Part shown: piece by piece, positions 1-9,230 of the stretch | Layout of the letters: the number at the start of each line of letters is the position of its first letter | Numbering within the stretch: position 1 is the first letter of the stretch | Source: an uncultured Opitutia bacterium | GTDB taxonomy: Bacteria > Verrucomicrobiota > Verrucomicrobiia > Opitutales > Coraliomargaritaceae | DNA: 64,000 bases | Direction: 5' to 3' | Assembly (NCBI GenBank): GCA_937136395.1 | Contig: CAKZOI010000046.1 | Location: 62,001 to 126,000, forward strand | The notes under the pieces: model-generated | Seen by the model: the letters and a program-made list of their open reading frames with translations, nothing else | The model's database searches: none | Told to the model about the DNA's origin: nothing | Position numbers and translations under genes: made by a program

Positions 1-1064
1 GCCGTTTGAATTTTCAAACGTAGATATCTGAATGTCCGGAACCATAAAGGCCGATAAATCCGCTGCTCGCCGCCATCGGCTACAATTAGATCAAACGAGC
101 CGAGCCACTCTTTACCCTTAATCTCATTCCGATCTCCTTTCTGCCTTTTCTTTGGATCTTCAAACAAGGACTCCGCATAGCCCACTTCGATGGAGGCTCC
201 TTTGCCACCGCTAAAACGGAGTTCAGGATACGCATTCACCAGCTCTTCTCGGTCACATAAAATCGTCACCGTCTTATTCGGTGGTATTGTGACCGGTGCT
301 TTACCGTGTAAAAAGGCATCTGATATTTGGATACCCTTCGCCTCGCGAATACGATGTAAGCGGTCGAACCGATATTCTGGCATCGGAATACGACTCGAAA
401 CCAGACTGTAGTTAATGGTCCCCGAGACAGCCGTTTCCCACGCACTGTCGTCATACTTCGGCTGCTCCCATCCCCAAGGATACTGAGCACCATCAAACTT
501 CTCAAAACTACCCAAAGCATAGAACGAATGCAGCCGAGGCTTGCGCAGAGGACGGTAGCTCGAATTCTCCAAAGCCTTCCACTTGCCACTACCTGTGCTG
601 ATTGACGGATCTGTCACCCCTTTCAGGTAAAACCCAGCGGACTCTCCCATAAAGCTGACAGGAGCCAGCTATTCCCCACCGGGACTCCATACGACCGCAG
701 CCAAAACATTTTCGCCCGACTTTAAATGCGCAGATAAATCAACCGTTTCATAGCGCCAATGATCGGGATCTCCCAGCGCTGGACCCGAGGCGATACGAAC
801 TCCGTTTAGGTAGAGATGAAAAATCGTGCTGGCTGACACTTCAACCAGATACGACTCGGGAACCGTGCTCAGATTAAAACGTAGCCGATAATGGGAAACC
901 GCCGGAGCACTCGCCCCATCACTTTGCGACACGATCCATGTCGCCTCATTCACATCTGGCGCAAGGGCTACTTTATTGGGCAACGCAGGTAAGACAGGAA
1001 CCACCATTAGAGCGATGAGCCCTAAAAGGAGTCCTGAAATTTTTCGATATTGTATACTAAACAT
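1..1064 (-). pseudogene. GH78 alpha-L-rhamnosidase-like gene, 5' part, interrupted by an in-frame amber codon; runs off the window
   Basis: Reading on the minus strand from ATG at 1064, a signal peptide (about residues 1-28) is followed by a beta-sandwich N-terminal domain of the rhamnosidase type, with ...[13 protein letters not shown]... and ...[19 protein letters not shown] at 669-671 then stops the frame. The same frame continues without further stops to base 1 and still encodes recognisable GH78-type sequence, including EVGYAESLF, GDRNEIKGKEW and PLWFRTFRYLRLKI. The lesion is therefore a single nonsense codon in an otherwise intact frame; a CAG to TAG change is plausible. It could also be a sequencing error or a read-through codon. 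The gene is last in the operon that starts with the sugar symporter at 8119. The catalytic (alpha/alpha)6 domain would lie beyond the window, so activity cannot be judged. Confidence 0.72.
669..671 (-). other. in-frame TAG stop inside the GH78-like gene
   Basis: On the minus strand the codons read GGG GAA TAG CTG GCT CCT. Homologous reading continues on both sides in the same frame, so only this codon separates the two halves. Confidence 0.8.
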
Positions 1065-1113
1065 ACTATTTATTATCAGAAGGCAGATTAGTTGAACTCA
1101 CGATGAAAAAAGC

Positions 1114-3420
1114 TTACCGACTTACTGATAAATTATCGAATAAGTTTTGATCATACGAACTAGCCAAGGAGACATAGCCACGTTGCTGTTTCCCCTCAAA
1201 CTTGGCGATGGATTTCCCATCGATGAACGCCTCGACCTGCTTGTCAAAAAAACGAAGCTTAAGCTCATGCCACGCATTACCATCAAATCCCTCTACGAGT
1301 CCTGTTGCAAGTGTCCTCTGGTGGTTCAGTAGTGTCCACTTTCCAGTCTTATCTACCATGAGTCGCGGCCCGTTTTTCAAAAAACTGCCCAGAACGCGAC
1401 CGCCCAACTCAACGTGTCCGCCTTGAATGAGCACGTCTACCTTACAGGTATAGTTCACCCAACTTTCATCGCCGACTAAGGTATGCGGTTTGTCATTGGA
1501 GCGGCGATAAATCCGCATCCAATCATAGCCTTCTTCCGGACAGATCTGTTTCAGGCACTGCCCTCCCTGCGGATTTTCAGCAATTTCAAAACTGCCCTTT
1601 TGATCCGAATGATATTTCGGCAGGTCGCCGACTTTCCGGTCTTCATAATCCTCCGTATACGGAAATGGAAAAGGGCTGTCCTTCGGAATCTCGTAGGAGC
1701 CTTTTTGCTGACCGGTTGTGGTCGTCAGCGAATAGATACAATTGGGATCGAGTTTAATGGAGAACACACCGGCTTCTGGCTGAATTGACTGTTGTTGAAC
1801 AAACTGATTGTGCGCGTCCGATTTCCAGACCTGAACGGTTCCCGATGAAAGACCGTCCTCAATTTTAACGGTCAGCTCTTCGGCGTCTTCGGTGCAGATA
1901 ATCATACTCCAATTGTCACTGTTCTTTTCCTTCAGCGTCACGCAACTGCCTTTGTAGGTGCTCGCATCAAAAAGCCCGCAACCACTATCCAAATACTGCC
2001 AAGTGTCCGGTTCAGCAAACTGTGTGGTGTGAGCCGTCGCCCAGATGCACGGCCACACTTCATAAAATCCGCTCCACGGACGGTTTGCTTTCATCGCACC
2101 AGCTTTATCCCACGTCACCGTCGGCGTGATCGAACCAATCGGAGCCCAGATCAGGGTTTTGGTAATTTGATCGCGAATATAAAATTTATTATACATACGC
2201 GCGAGATTGAGCGCGCCCGCGCCGCCCCATTCCTTACCGGTCCAGCTCCAATCTTCACTCGCCCACAGTGGCACACCAGAGGCTTTGGCTTTATCCGTTG
2301 TCGGACGCCCGCGTCCATCCACCATATCGTCGGTAAACTCACGACCCGTTACATAATGATAACCCACAGCTTTGATCACTTTTTGGTATTCGGGATCATT
2401 CTCCAGATCTTCAAAGATTTGCCAATCGCCGCTATTATCATCCGGGCCCTGGATTCTTACATTCGTGTAGCCTTTCGCATCCAGAGTCGGGCGCATGTGA
2501 TTGACGAGCCAGTCGCGATCGGTGTCGTTTTCATTTTCTGCCGCCGCGACCCAATCAATATCCAAGCCCCAATCCCGCTTCGCCACGTCAAGAAATGCCA
2601 CAAAATAATCGGCCCCGTCCTGTGTGAAAATATTCGGCTTCAGCCAACCTGGGAAACTCCACGGCAGATATTCAAGAATCATGTCCGGATTCCGATCCTT
2701 CGCCTCTTTCATCAACCAGAATTCATAGCCGCGTGAAACTGGATTTTTCAGTTCTGCTTTGGTGATGGCATGCGACGGTTCGGAGCCACAGGTCGAATTT
2801 TCACCGCCGCCCATTTCCACTTTTAAATGCTGGAACGCCGCGCCAAATTTTGGCTTAAACAAAATGTCGAGAATCTCACTACGCACCGGATCGGTATAGT
2901 CATAAAGTAAATCCGTAGACGCACCCGCGCTCACCGCGCCGATGCCTTCAAAAGTGCGCCCGGAATCCTTTCCGCTCAGCGTAATGATCGATACATTTCC
3001 AAGCTTTTGAAGAACGGGCGGTTCAAACGTTTTCTCGGGATTTGTAATCTTGCCCATTTCAAACCAGCTCGGTTCACTTTTGGTCAGCCCGCGCTCGGTG
3101 CTCCACGACAACACCTGCCAATAGACTTTTTGCCCTGACTTCAGCGGCTCTCCTAAATAGTTGACGATTGTCTCCGAAGAGCTCGTCGGGCCTGTGTCCC
3201 AAATATCTGGATACTTCAGCTTTTCCGGAGAAGTCGCCATGCAGACACGATAACCGCCCTGAGCTGGCTTTTTCTCGTCTGGCACAAACGTCCAACTAAA
3301 CGAGGGGCGCGCAACGGTAATCCCCGTTGGGGTCACTTGGCCTTCACATTTTAAGTCAATAACTTCAGCCGCCTGCACCATTGAGCAGAGGCTCCATAAA
3401 GCGATGATCCATTTTTTCAT
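1114..3420 (-). CDS. secreted GH59-like (galactocerebrosidase-type) glycosidase with a rhamnosidase-type N-terminal domain
   Basis: 768 residues with a signal peptide at 1-18. Residues about 20-125 match the Fn3-like N-terminal domain usual in GH78 enzymes (RPSFSWTF, YRVCMATSPEKL, VYWQVLSW). From about 145 the protein is a galactocerebrosidase-type barrel: RTFEGIGAVSAGAST, then LPWSFPGWLKP. The candidate acid/base is Glu297 in AAENEND and the candidate nucleophile is Glu389 in LWASEDWSW, matching the NE and SEDxS motifs of GH59. The last ~180 residues resemble the concanavalin/lectin-like C-terminal domain of that family (WHELKLRFFDKQVEAFIDG). GH59 members remove beta-galactose, so a galactose-bearing side chain is plausible. 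The start overlaps the stop of the upstream DUF5107 gene as ATGA, indicating translational coupling. The GH78-domain-plus-GH59 architecture is unusual. Confidence 0.8.
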   Translation of the reverse strand: MKKWIIALWSLCSMVQAAEVIDLKCEGQVTPTGITVARPSFSWTFVPDEKKPAQGGYRVCMATSPEKLKYPDIWDTGPTSSSETIVNYLGEPLKSGQKVYWQVLSWSTERGLTKSEPSWFEMGKITNPEKTFEPPVLQKLGNVSIITLSGKDSGRTFEGIGAVSAGASTDLLYDYTDPVRSEILDILFKPKFGAAFQHLKVEMGGGENSTCGSEPSHAITKAELKNPVSRGYEFWLMKEAKDRNPDMILEYLPWSFPGWLKPNIFTQDGADYFVAFLDVAKRDWGLDIDWVAAAENENDTDRDWLVNHMRPTLDAKGYTNVRIQGPDDNSGDWQIFEDLENDPEYQKVIKAVGYHYVTGREFTDDMVDGRGRPTTDKAKASGVPLWASEDWSWTGKEWGGAGALNLARMYNKFYIRDQITKTLIWAPIGSITPTVTWDKAGAMKANRPWSGFYEVWPCIWATAHTTQFAEPDTWQYLDSGCGLFDASTYKGSCVTLKEKNSDNWSMIICTEDAEELTVKIEDGLSSGTVQVWKSDAHNQFVQQQSIQPEAGVFSIKLDPNCIYSLTTTTGQQKGSYEIPKDSPFPFPYTEDYEDRKVGDLPKYHSDQKGSFEIAENPQGGQCLKQICPEEGYDWMRIYRRSNDKPHTLVGDESWVNYTCKVDVLIQGGHVELGGRVLGSFLKNGPRLMVDKTGKWTLLNHQRTLATGLVEGFDGNAWHELKLRFFDKQVEAFIDGKSIAKFEGKQQRGYVSLASSYDQNLFDNLSVSR

Positions 3421-6400
3421 AATACCCTTTCTTGCTTTGAAACCAGATCTAATCCTTTTTCCGCTAAATGCAGTAAGCGATCCGCGTCTCGATTCTTTAC
3501 CTCATTCAAATCTTCTTCAAACACTAATAAATTAGGAAGCGATGTCGCAAAGTAATCGATTCGATCCTCCATTTCATTTTTGCGCTGTGCAAAATCTTTC
3601 ATTTCCGAAAATAGAGTTATGGCGTCGTCTTTACGCTTGAGCTCCGTCAGCGACAACCCGCGATAATACGAAAGCTCCGAATGCTCCGTCACTGCCATTG
3701 ATTGAAAATCGCCCGCTTCATTCGCGCTCGATTCGAACAATGCAGTGGCCTCCGACTCACGTCCCAAAGCACGCAAAGCTTTTGCGGTCCAATAACTCAC
3801 ATCTGCCTTCGCCTGTAACAAATGATAGGCCTCGCCCAAACTTGCTGGAGCTTGCATCGCTTGTTCAAAGTGCTCCAGTGCCATTTCTGGATCGCCGCTG
3901 TTTAATGATTGCTGGCCCAGCTTTAGCCTTGCCGTTTTATACTGATTTAGCACTTTTCCTTCGCCGCCTTCCCACGGATGAAATCGGCGATTAAGTAATC
4001 GGTGCAACGCCTTTTCCGATGCACCTGTTTCATTAAACAGAGTGGCCAGCGCGACCGAGCAATCATCGCGTTCATTCACCAAACTCGGACACGACAATAA
4101 GGTCTCCAACCGTGCTTCCGCCGAATCGCCGAGCTTTTCTCGCAACTGATCATATTCCGCAAAAATCCGCGCGTCGTTCGGATCGAGCTTCAACGCCTTC
4201 TGATACGCATTGCGCGCGGCTTCTCCATCGCGCCGCACATTCCAATAGGCGATGCCGAGATTGCGATGAAGCGTCGCGTGGCCGGGTTGGCTCTCCGAGT
4301 CCGCCGCCTGCTCCCATACTGAAATAGCATCCTCATGCCGTTTTTTATCGTAATAATAATTACCTAATCCGTAGGCGGCGTTGGCATCAACTGGCAGGGC
4401 GCTTTCTCCTATAGCGCCGCTGTGGAAGGCGCGAAGATTCGTGCCGACCTTCAGCACCCATTCCAGCACTAACTGATCGTGTAGTCGTGATGGGAAAAAA
4501 TAATCAGGACACAACCCACGCACTTGCTGCAATGCTTGCAAATCGTTTTTTAACCAAGCCAACGCATAATGGGTCAACTGCGATTTTTCTAATGGATTTG
4601 GAACCGAAACTTCGGATACCTCATGCGTGTGATGAAGTTCCAAAACCTCGATGGCTTCATCCACAAAACCGGCATCGGCATAATCATATACGACATCTAG
4701 AATCGTCTGCGCATCGTTACGGCTCTTTTCGATAAAACCATCGATCTCGCCCAAAGCGTGCCGTGCCCAGTGATCAAGCGGATCGATATTGAGCAAGTCC
4801 GTCAACACGGCGTTACCGTTTTGCCCCAGCTTATTCATCGCCAGCGCTTTTAGAATAATGGCTTTGTTATTTTGACGATTCGTGTCGAGCGACGCTTCGC
4901 AATGCTCCAAGGCTTGAATAAAATCGCCTTTTTTACAGTCAAGCGCGGCAAGCTCATAATAGGCGGCAGCACGCCACTCATAATTCCAAGTCGATTTATA
5001 AAATGCAGAATACGCCACATTTTCCAACCCTTGAAAACGGCGAACCAGGCCAAGGAAATAATGCGCTTCGCCGGTGCATGGATTCGGGTGACGACTGGTG
5101 AGTCGTTCAATGGCCGTCTCAAAATGCGCGGCGGCTTCAGTTAGCATTCCTCGACTAAGTTCCTTTCGGCCATACGCGATGTGCGTTCGTGCATCCTTTG
5201 GATCGCGTCGCAAAACTTCATCCCAATACAGTTCCGGGTAGCGCGTTGGGTGGCGATATTGCTCCAGATGCTCTGCCGTCAAATAGAGCTCTTCCAAGGT
5301 CTGGATGTCTTCTGGCATCGGCGGTTCGGTGGCTACGTCACGATTGCGTTCCAAAGCTTCTGTCTTGATCGGTTGATAAGCCACAAAACCGTCCACCGAA
5401 ATTTCCAATGCATAGAAGTCTTTTCCATCCCACTTAAACTGTGGTTGATGCCACGGGAGGTCGGGCGAAAGGGTGACCGTTTCCTCGAGCAAGACCGTTT
5501 CTCCGTCGCGCAGCACAATGCGGCAGTCATCGATTTTACGTGAAACCACTGCGCCGAGATTGAGTGTGCCGTCCTCATTCTGCACCAGTCGAACGGCGGC
5601 GTCTTTGGTGGCATTTTGAACGGGGCCAATTTTTTTGTAGGGCCACCAAAATTGAGAAAAGGTTTTGGTTTCGCAGGGCATTAAATAGGTGAAGTCCGGT
5701 TGATTGTCGGTATAGACACCCGCCATCAACTCAATGTATGGCGCTGGTTTTCCAGTTGGACCGATGCGGTCCGTCAGTTCGCGATCCCACGCCCAGCCAA
5801 ATGCATCGTTGCCCCAAGTCCACTGTTTTTTACCCGGCGATACGTGCCGATTGGCAACATGAATAAATCCACCCTCGGCGTCATAGTCATAGCCGCCAAA
5901 GAAATCAAATTTCGTATCACACACCATATAGCTGGTCGGCACCGGAATATTTTTATACCAACTCAGATCATTCGCGCCCGGACGGTTGGCATAATCCACA
6001 CCATAATACTCGTTGTTCGCTATCGGAAATGAACTTTGCGCCCGTACCGCATGGTCGGCAACATAGTGCACATCCGGCGGAAAGAAACTTTGATAATTTT
6101 CGTGCACTTCCGCCGCGACATTGGCCCACCAAAGAAAGGTCTGTGTGAAGGGCGTGCGGTTAAATAGACGCGCTTTCAGTTCCACCAACGCACTGCCCGG
6201 ATGCAGGCAGATTCCATGCATTCCTTTCATCCGATTGAGTGGGTCGTGCTCCGACATCCAAACCGTTTTAGTGCCATCTGCCTGTTCTTCAACATGCGTG
6301 TCCGTCGGCATGTAAGTGCCGGGGCGATGGTGCTGCGGCCAGTTAAATTCAACCCCTCCAGAAATCCATGGTCCAGCTAGTCCGACCAACGCTGGTTTAA

Positions 6401-6698
6401 TTTCGTCCTGCCGATAGAAAAAGTCGTAGTCGTTATTGACCTTATCCTGCCCGAGGAAAATACGGCCTCCAATCTCTGGAAGCAGTACCATGCGCACATA
6501 GTCATTTTCCAGTCGGATCGAATCATATTCTTGCGGTTCAGGTGTATCGAAAACCTTATCGATAAACGGGACCGGATAGACTTTACCGCAGGAACCTTGA
6601 TAGACCCGCTTTTCAAAAAAGCAGGGATTCTTTTCCGGCGCTCCCAGTCCATAGGTTGGAATGGTTAATGGCTCACGGGTTGCTTGAACTTTACTCAT
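3417..6698 (-). CDS. DUF5107 and tetratricopeptide-repeat protein, cytoplasmic
   Basis: 1093 residues, no signal peptide. The N-terminal ~440 residues have the DUF5107 character: a beta-rich, aldose-epimerase-like supersandwich suggested by NDYVRMVLLPEIGGRIFLGQ and GGVEFNWPQHHRPGTYMPTD. The remainder, roughly 470-1090, is a long helical array with TPR signatures such as AHYFLGLVRRFQGLENVAYSA-type pairs and GLGNYYYDKKRHEDAISVWEQA. Enzymatic function is not established from sequence; families of this build occur next to sugar transporters and glycosidases, so a role in intracellular glycan or sugar handling is inferred. It lies between the symporter (about 20 nt upstream) and the GH59 gene (4-nt overlap) in one minus-strand operon. 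Confidence 0.75.
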   Translation of the reverse strand: MSKVQATREPLTIPTYGLGAPEKNPCFFEKRVYQGSCGKVYPVPFIDKVFDTPEPQEYDSIRLENDYVRMVLLPEIGGRIFLGQDKVNNDYDFFYRQDEIKPALVGLAGPWISGGVEFNWPQHHRPGTYMPTDTHVEEQADGTKTVWMSEHDPLNRMKGMHGICLHPGSALVELKARLFNRTPFTQTFLWWANVAAEVHENYQSFFPPDVHYVADHAVRAQSSFPIANNEYYGVDYANRPGANDLSWYKNIPVPTSYMVCDTKFDFFGGYDYDAEGGFIHVANRHVSPGKKQWTWGNDAFGWAWDRELTDRIGPTGKPAPYIELMAGVYTDNQPDFTYLMPCETKTFSQFWWPYKKIGPVQNATKDAAVRLVQNEDGTLNLGAVVSRKIDDCRIVLRDGETVLLEETVTLSPDLPWHQPQFKWDGKDFYALEISVDGFVAYQPIKTEALERNRDVATEPPMPEDIQTLEELYLTAEHLEQYRHPTRYPELYWDEVLRRDPKDARTHIAYGRKELSRGMLTEAAAHFETAIERLTSRHPNPCTGEAHYFLGLVRRFQGLENVAYSAFYKSTWNYEWRAAAYYELAALDCKKGDFIQALEHCEASLDTNRQNNKAIILKALAMNKLGQNGNAVLTDLLNIDPLDHWARHALGEIDGFIEKSRNDAQTILDVVYDYADAGFVDEAIEVLELHHTHEVSEVSVPNPLEKSQLTHYALAWLKNDLQALQQVRGLCPDYFFPSRLHDQLVLEWVLKVGTNLRAFHSGAIGESALPVDANAAYGLGNYYYDKKRHEDAISVWEQAADSESQPGHATLHRNLGIAYWNVRRDGEAARNAYQKALKLDPNDARIFAEYDQLREKLGDSAEARLETLLSCPSLVNERDDCSVALATLFNETGASEKALHRLLNRRFHPWEGGEGKVLNQYKTARLKLGQQSLNSGDPEMALEHFEQAMQAPASLGEAYHLLQAKADVSYWTAKALRALGRESEATALFESSANEAGDFQSMAVTEHSELSYYRGLSLTELKRKDDAITLFSEMKDFAQRKNEMEDRIDYFATSLPNLLVFEEDLNEVKNRDADRLLHLAEKGLDLVSKQERVL

Positions 6699-6718
6699 TC
6701 TATTTCTCCGCCCTATGT

Positions 6719-8119
6719 TTAATCCGCAATTTCGCGTTCAATAGCTTCAAGCGATTTTCCCTTGGTTTCGGGAGTTCGGTAATAGAGCACTAGAAAACCA
6801 ATTAGACAAATCGCACCGTAGAGCCAAAAAGTGCCGTGTGCTTGCAGTGCGACATTGATTGGTTTAAATGTAACCGTCAGCGCAAAGCAGGCGATCCACA
6901 ATGCCGACACGCACAAGCTCATGGCTGTGCCGCGTATACGGTTCGGGAAAATTTCGGAAAGCAACACCCAGGTAATCGGAGCCAGCGTCATGGCATAACA
7001 GGCGATGGCCACCATCACCACCGCGATGACGACGACGCCCTGCAGTCCAAAATAGTAGCAGGCGCCGAGGATTGCATAGGTCACCGCCAAGCCACCCGAT
7101 CCCAGCAGCATTAATGGGCGCCGCCCCCATTTGTCTACGGTGAGAATGGCGACAAAGGTAAAGACGAGGTTCACGATACCCGTAATCACAATGCCGAACA
7201 TCATCGCGTTTACATCATAACCAGCGGCCTCAAAAATTTCCTGCGCATAATTAAAGATCACGTTTATGCCGCACCACTGCTGGAATACGGCGATGAATAT
7301 GCCGAGTCCGAGAATCTTCAATACCTTGGGGCTGAGCAGATCTTTATAAGCAACCTTACCGACTTCGCCTTCGACCGTAGATTGAATGTCGGCCACTTCC
7401 GCATCGGCATAGTCTGCTCCACCAATTTTTGCCAATACATTCCGCGCGGCTTCCGTTCGACCTTTTTTAAGTAACCAACGCGGAGACTCAGGAATGATCA
7501 ATGCCAGCAGGAAAAAGAGTCCCGCCGGAATTGTTTCGGCCGCAAACATCCAGCGCCATCCCACTTGGCCATTCCAGGAGTCGAGAATCATTTCGGCTGT
7601 CGCATTATCCGGAAGCGTATTTACGCGACTGATGACCAAATTCACAATCTGAGCGGCAAGTACCCCGATCACAATGGTCAGCTGATTGACCGATACAAAG
7701 GTACCGCGCATCTTTGAAGGCGAGACTTCGGCAATATACATCGGCGACACATTTGACGCTAGCCCGATGCCGATGCCGCCCAGAATACGGGCGACAATAA
7801 ATCCATTAAAGGTTTGTGAAAGCGCGGTCCAGATTGCCGACGCTGTAAAGAGAACAGCCGCAATGATGAGCACTTTTTTACGACCGATCCGATCCGTAAT
7901 GGCTCCCGAAAGCAACGCGCCGCCCAAACAACCCGCCAACGCCGAACTCATTGCCCAGCCAGACTTCCAGGCATTCGCGTCTCCTGATAGACCAAAGAAG
8001 GCTTCATAAAACGGTTTCGCACCGCCAATCACTACCCAGTCATAACCAAACAGCAGCCCACCCATGGCGGCTACCAGGCAGATATTCCAGATAAACTTTG
8101 AATTGAATTCTTGCTTCAT
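6719..8119 (-). CDS. sugar:H+ symporter, major facilitator superfamily (sugar porter family)
   Basis: 466 residues from the preferred ATG at 8119. That start is preceded by GGAAG five bases upstream and begins the typical cytoplasmic N-terminus MKQEFNSKF followed by the first membrane helix. An earlier in-frame ATG at 8194 would add 25 atypical residues. Twelve hydrophobic segments are apparent. Sugar-porter signatures are GGLLFGYDW in helix 1, DRIGRKKVL after helix 2, PESPRWL before the central loop, QQWCGINVIFNYAQEIF in helix 7, DKWGRRPL, and PETKGKSLEAIE at the C-terminus. It should import a monosaccharide with a proton. Being first in the operon with GH59 and GH78 enzymes, it probably imports their product. 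It is the only transporter in the window. Confidence 0.9.
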   Translation of the reverse strand: MKQEFNSKFIWNICLVAAMGGLLFGYDWVVIGGAKPFYEAFFGLSGDANAWKSGWAMSSALAGCLGGALLSGAITDRIGRKKVLIIAAVLFTASAIWTALSQTFNGFIVARILGGIGIGLASNVSPMYIAEVSPSKMRGTFVSVNQLTIVIGVLAAQIVNLVISRVNTLPDNATAEMILDSWNGQVGWRWMFAAETIPAGLFFLLALIIPESPRWLLKKGRTEAARNVLAKIGGADYADAEVADIQSTVEGEVGKVAYKDLLSPKVLKILGLGIFIAVFQQWCGINVIFNYAQEIFEAAGYDVNAMMFGIVITGIVNLVFTFVAILTVDKWGRRPLMLLGSGGLAVTYAILGACYYFGLQGVVVIAVVMVAIACYAMTLAPITWVLLSEIFPNRIRGTAMSLCVSALWIACFALTVTFKPINVALQAHGTFWLYGAICLIGFLVLYYRTPETKGKSLEAIEREIAD

Positions 8120-8159
8120 GTTTCTTCCAATGATGAATGATCTTCTCGACAATGAGCGT

Positions 8160-8165
8160 ATTATA
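8160..8165 (-). promoter_or_regulatory. candidate -10 hexamer of the symporter operon
   Basis: The minus strand reads GCTATAATACG, a perfect TATAAT, about 40 bases upstream of the symporter ATG at 8119. The region 17 bases further upstream is T-rich (TTTCTT) and only weakly resembles a -35 box, which fits an activator-dependent promoter. The palindrome ATCGCGAT lies between the two. The divergent AraC-type regulator starts 80 bases away, so this is the likely shared control region. Confidence 0.4.
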
Positions 8166-8245
8166 GCATCGCGATACTCATAAAGAAATGGCATATCTGC
8201 TGATTCTTAAATGGACTATCTTATTATAATTAATAGGTTCATCGA

Positions 8246-9154
8246 GTGGATCAAGATACACAACATTCTGATAAGCGCATTCGTGAGGGTTTCCCACATC
8301 AACGACTGGTGCTTGTGCCACCACAGGCGCTACAGAACTGCCATGCGCTGCCGATGGTCAGTCAACTACACATTACGCATATTGGATCGTTTCCTAAAGC
8401 ACCGCATCATTATGTAGAGCGGGGGAGTGAGCATCCGTATGCAATTTTGTTTTATTACACCGCCGGACGCGGTTGGCTTGAGCTGGATCAGCAGCGCTTT
8501 TCAATTCTACCTGGCCATGCCGTCGTCATTCCGCCGTATACGCCGCATGTTTACGGAGCAGATCAGAACGATCCGTGGTCCTTATTCTGGATTCATTTTA
8601 CCGGACCGCAAACCCAGCGCGTGCTGGATAGCCTGCAACTGAACTGTAGTTCCCCGCTGCTCTATGTCCCCGACGTTGAGTCGATGAGGCAAAGTTTTGA
8701 GGAAGTCTACGCGTGTCTGAATTATAATTATTCTGATGCCGGGTTGCTGTCCATGACCAGCGAACTGATGCGACTACTCAGCCGAATGAAACTCGATCAT
8801 AGCTCTTCAAATCGAAATAGGCATACCAAAGAGGAATGTATTGAAAACAGCATTCAGTTTATGAAAAACCACTTGGATATGGCGCTGAGCTTAAGCGACC
8901 TCTCGACACGATCCGGATTATCTGTTCCGCATTACAGCAAGTTGTTTCGAGAGCGTACGGATCAGTCGCCAATGGCCTACTATTCGGCACTTAAAATCCG
9001 AAAAGCCTGCGATCTGCTTTATCAAACCCGCCTGACCGTGCGAGAGATCGGCCTGAAACTTGGATACGAAGATCCCTACTACTTCAGTCGCGCATTTAAA
9101 AAAGTGCAAGGATGCTCACCGACACACTATCGCACCAGTATCATGAATGGATGA
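8246..9154 (+). CDS. AraC-family transcriptional regulator
   Basis: 302 residues from a GTG start. In-frame stops at 8231-8236 exclude an earlier start. The N-terminal half is a cupin-type sugar-binding domain (FYYTAGRGWLELDQQRFSI, then GHAVVIPPYTPHVYGAD). The C-terminal ~100 residues hold two helix-turn-helix motifs, with LSLSDLSTRSGLSVPHYSKL in the first and REIGLKLGYEDPYYFSRAFK in the second, followed by GCSPTHYR. A TATAAT at 8225-8230 lies just upstream, which would leave a very short leader. It is transcribed divergently from the symporter/DUF5107/GH59/GH78 operon and probably activates that operon in response to a sugar. Confidence 0.9.
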   Translation: MDQDTQHSDKRIREGFPHQRLVLVPPQALQNCHALPMVSQLHITHIGSFPKAPHHYVERGSEHPYAILFYYTAGRGWLELDQQRFSILPGHAVVIPPYTPHVYGADQNDPWSLFWIHFTGPQTQRVLDSLQLNCSSPLLYVPDVESMRQSFEEVYACLNYNYSDAGLLSMTSELMRLLSRMKLDHSSSNRNRHTKEECIENSIQFMKNHLDMALSLSDLSTRSGLSVPHYSKLFRERTDQSPMAYYSALKIRKACDLLYQTRLTVREIGLKLGYEDPYYFSRAFKKVQGCSPTHYRTSIMNG

Positions 9155-9230
9155 TTATTTTGAATGGCATACGAGCCATGCTAAAGACGTTGCAATAAAA
9201 CATATTCTTACTGTTTCGATAATCGGGACT

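Noticed and set aside
2029-2736. Long open frame on the plus strand opposite the GH59 gene
   Set aside because: It is antisense to well-supported coding sequence, has arginine/isoleucine-rich low-meaning translation and no family motif.
9164-9179. ATGGC/GCCAT repeat between the convergent AraC and sulfatase genes as terminator
   Set aside because: The stem is only 5 bp with no T run, so it is too weak to call.
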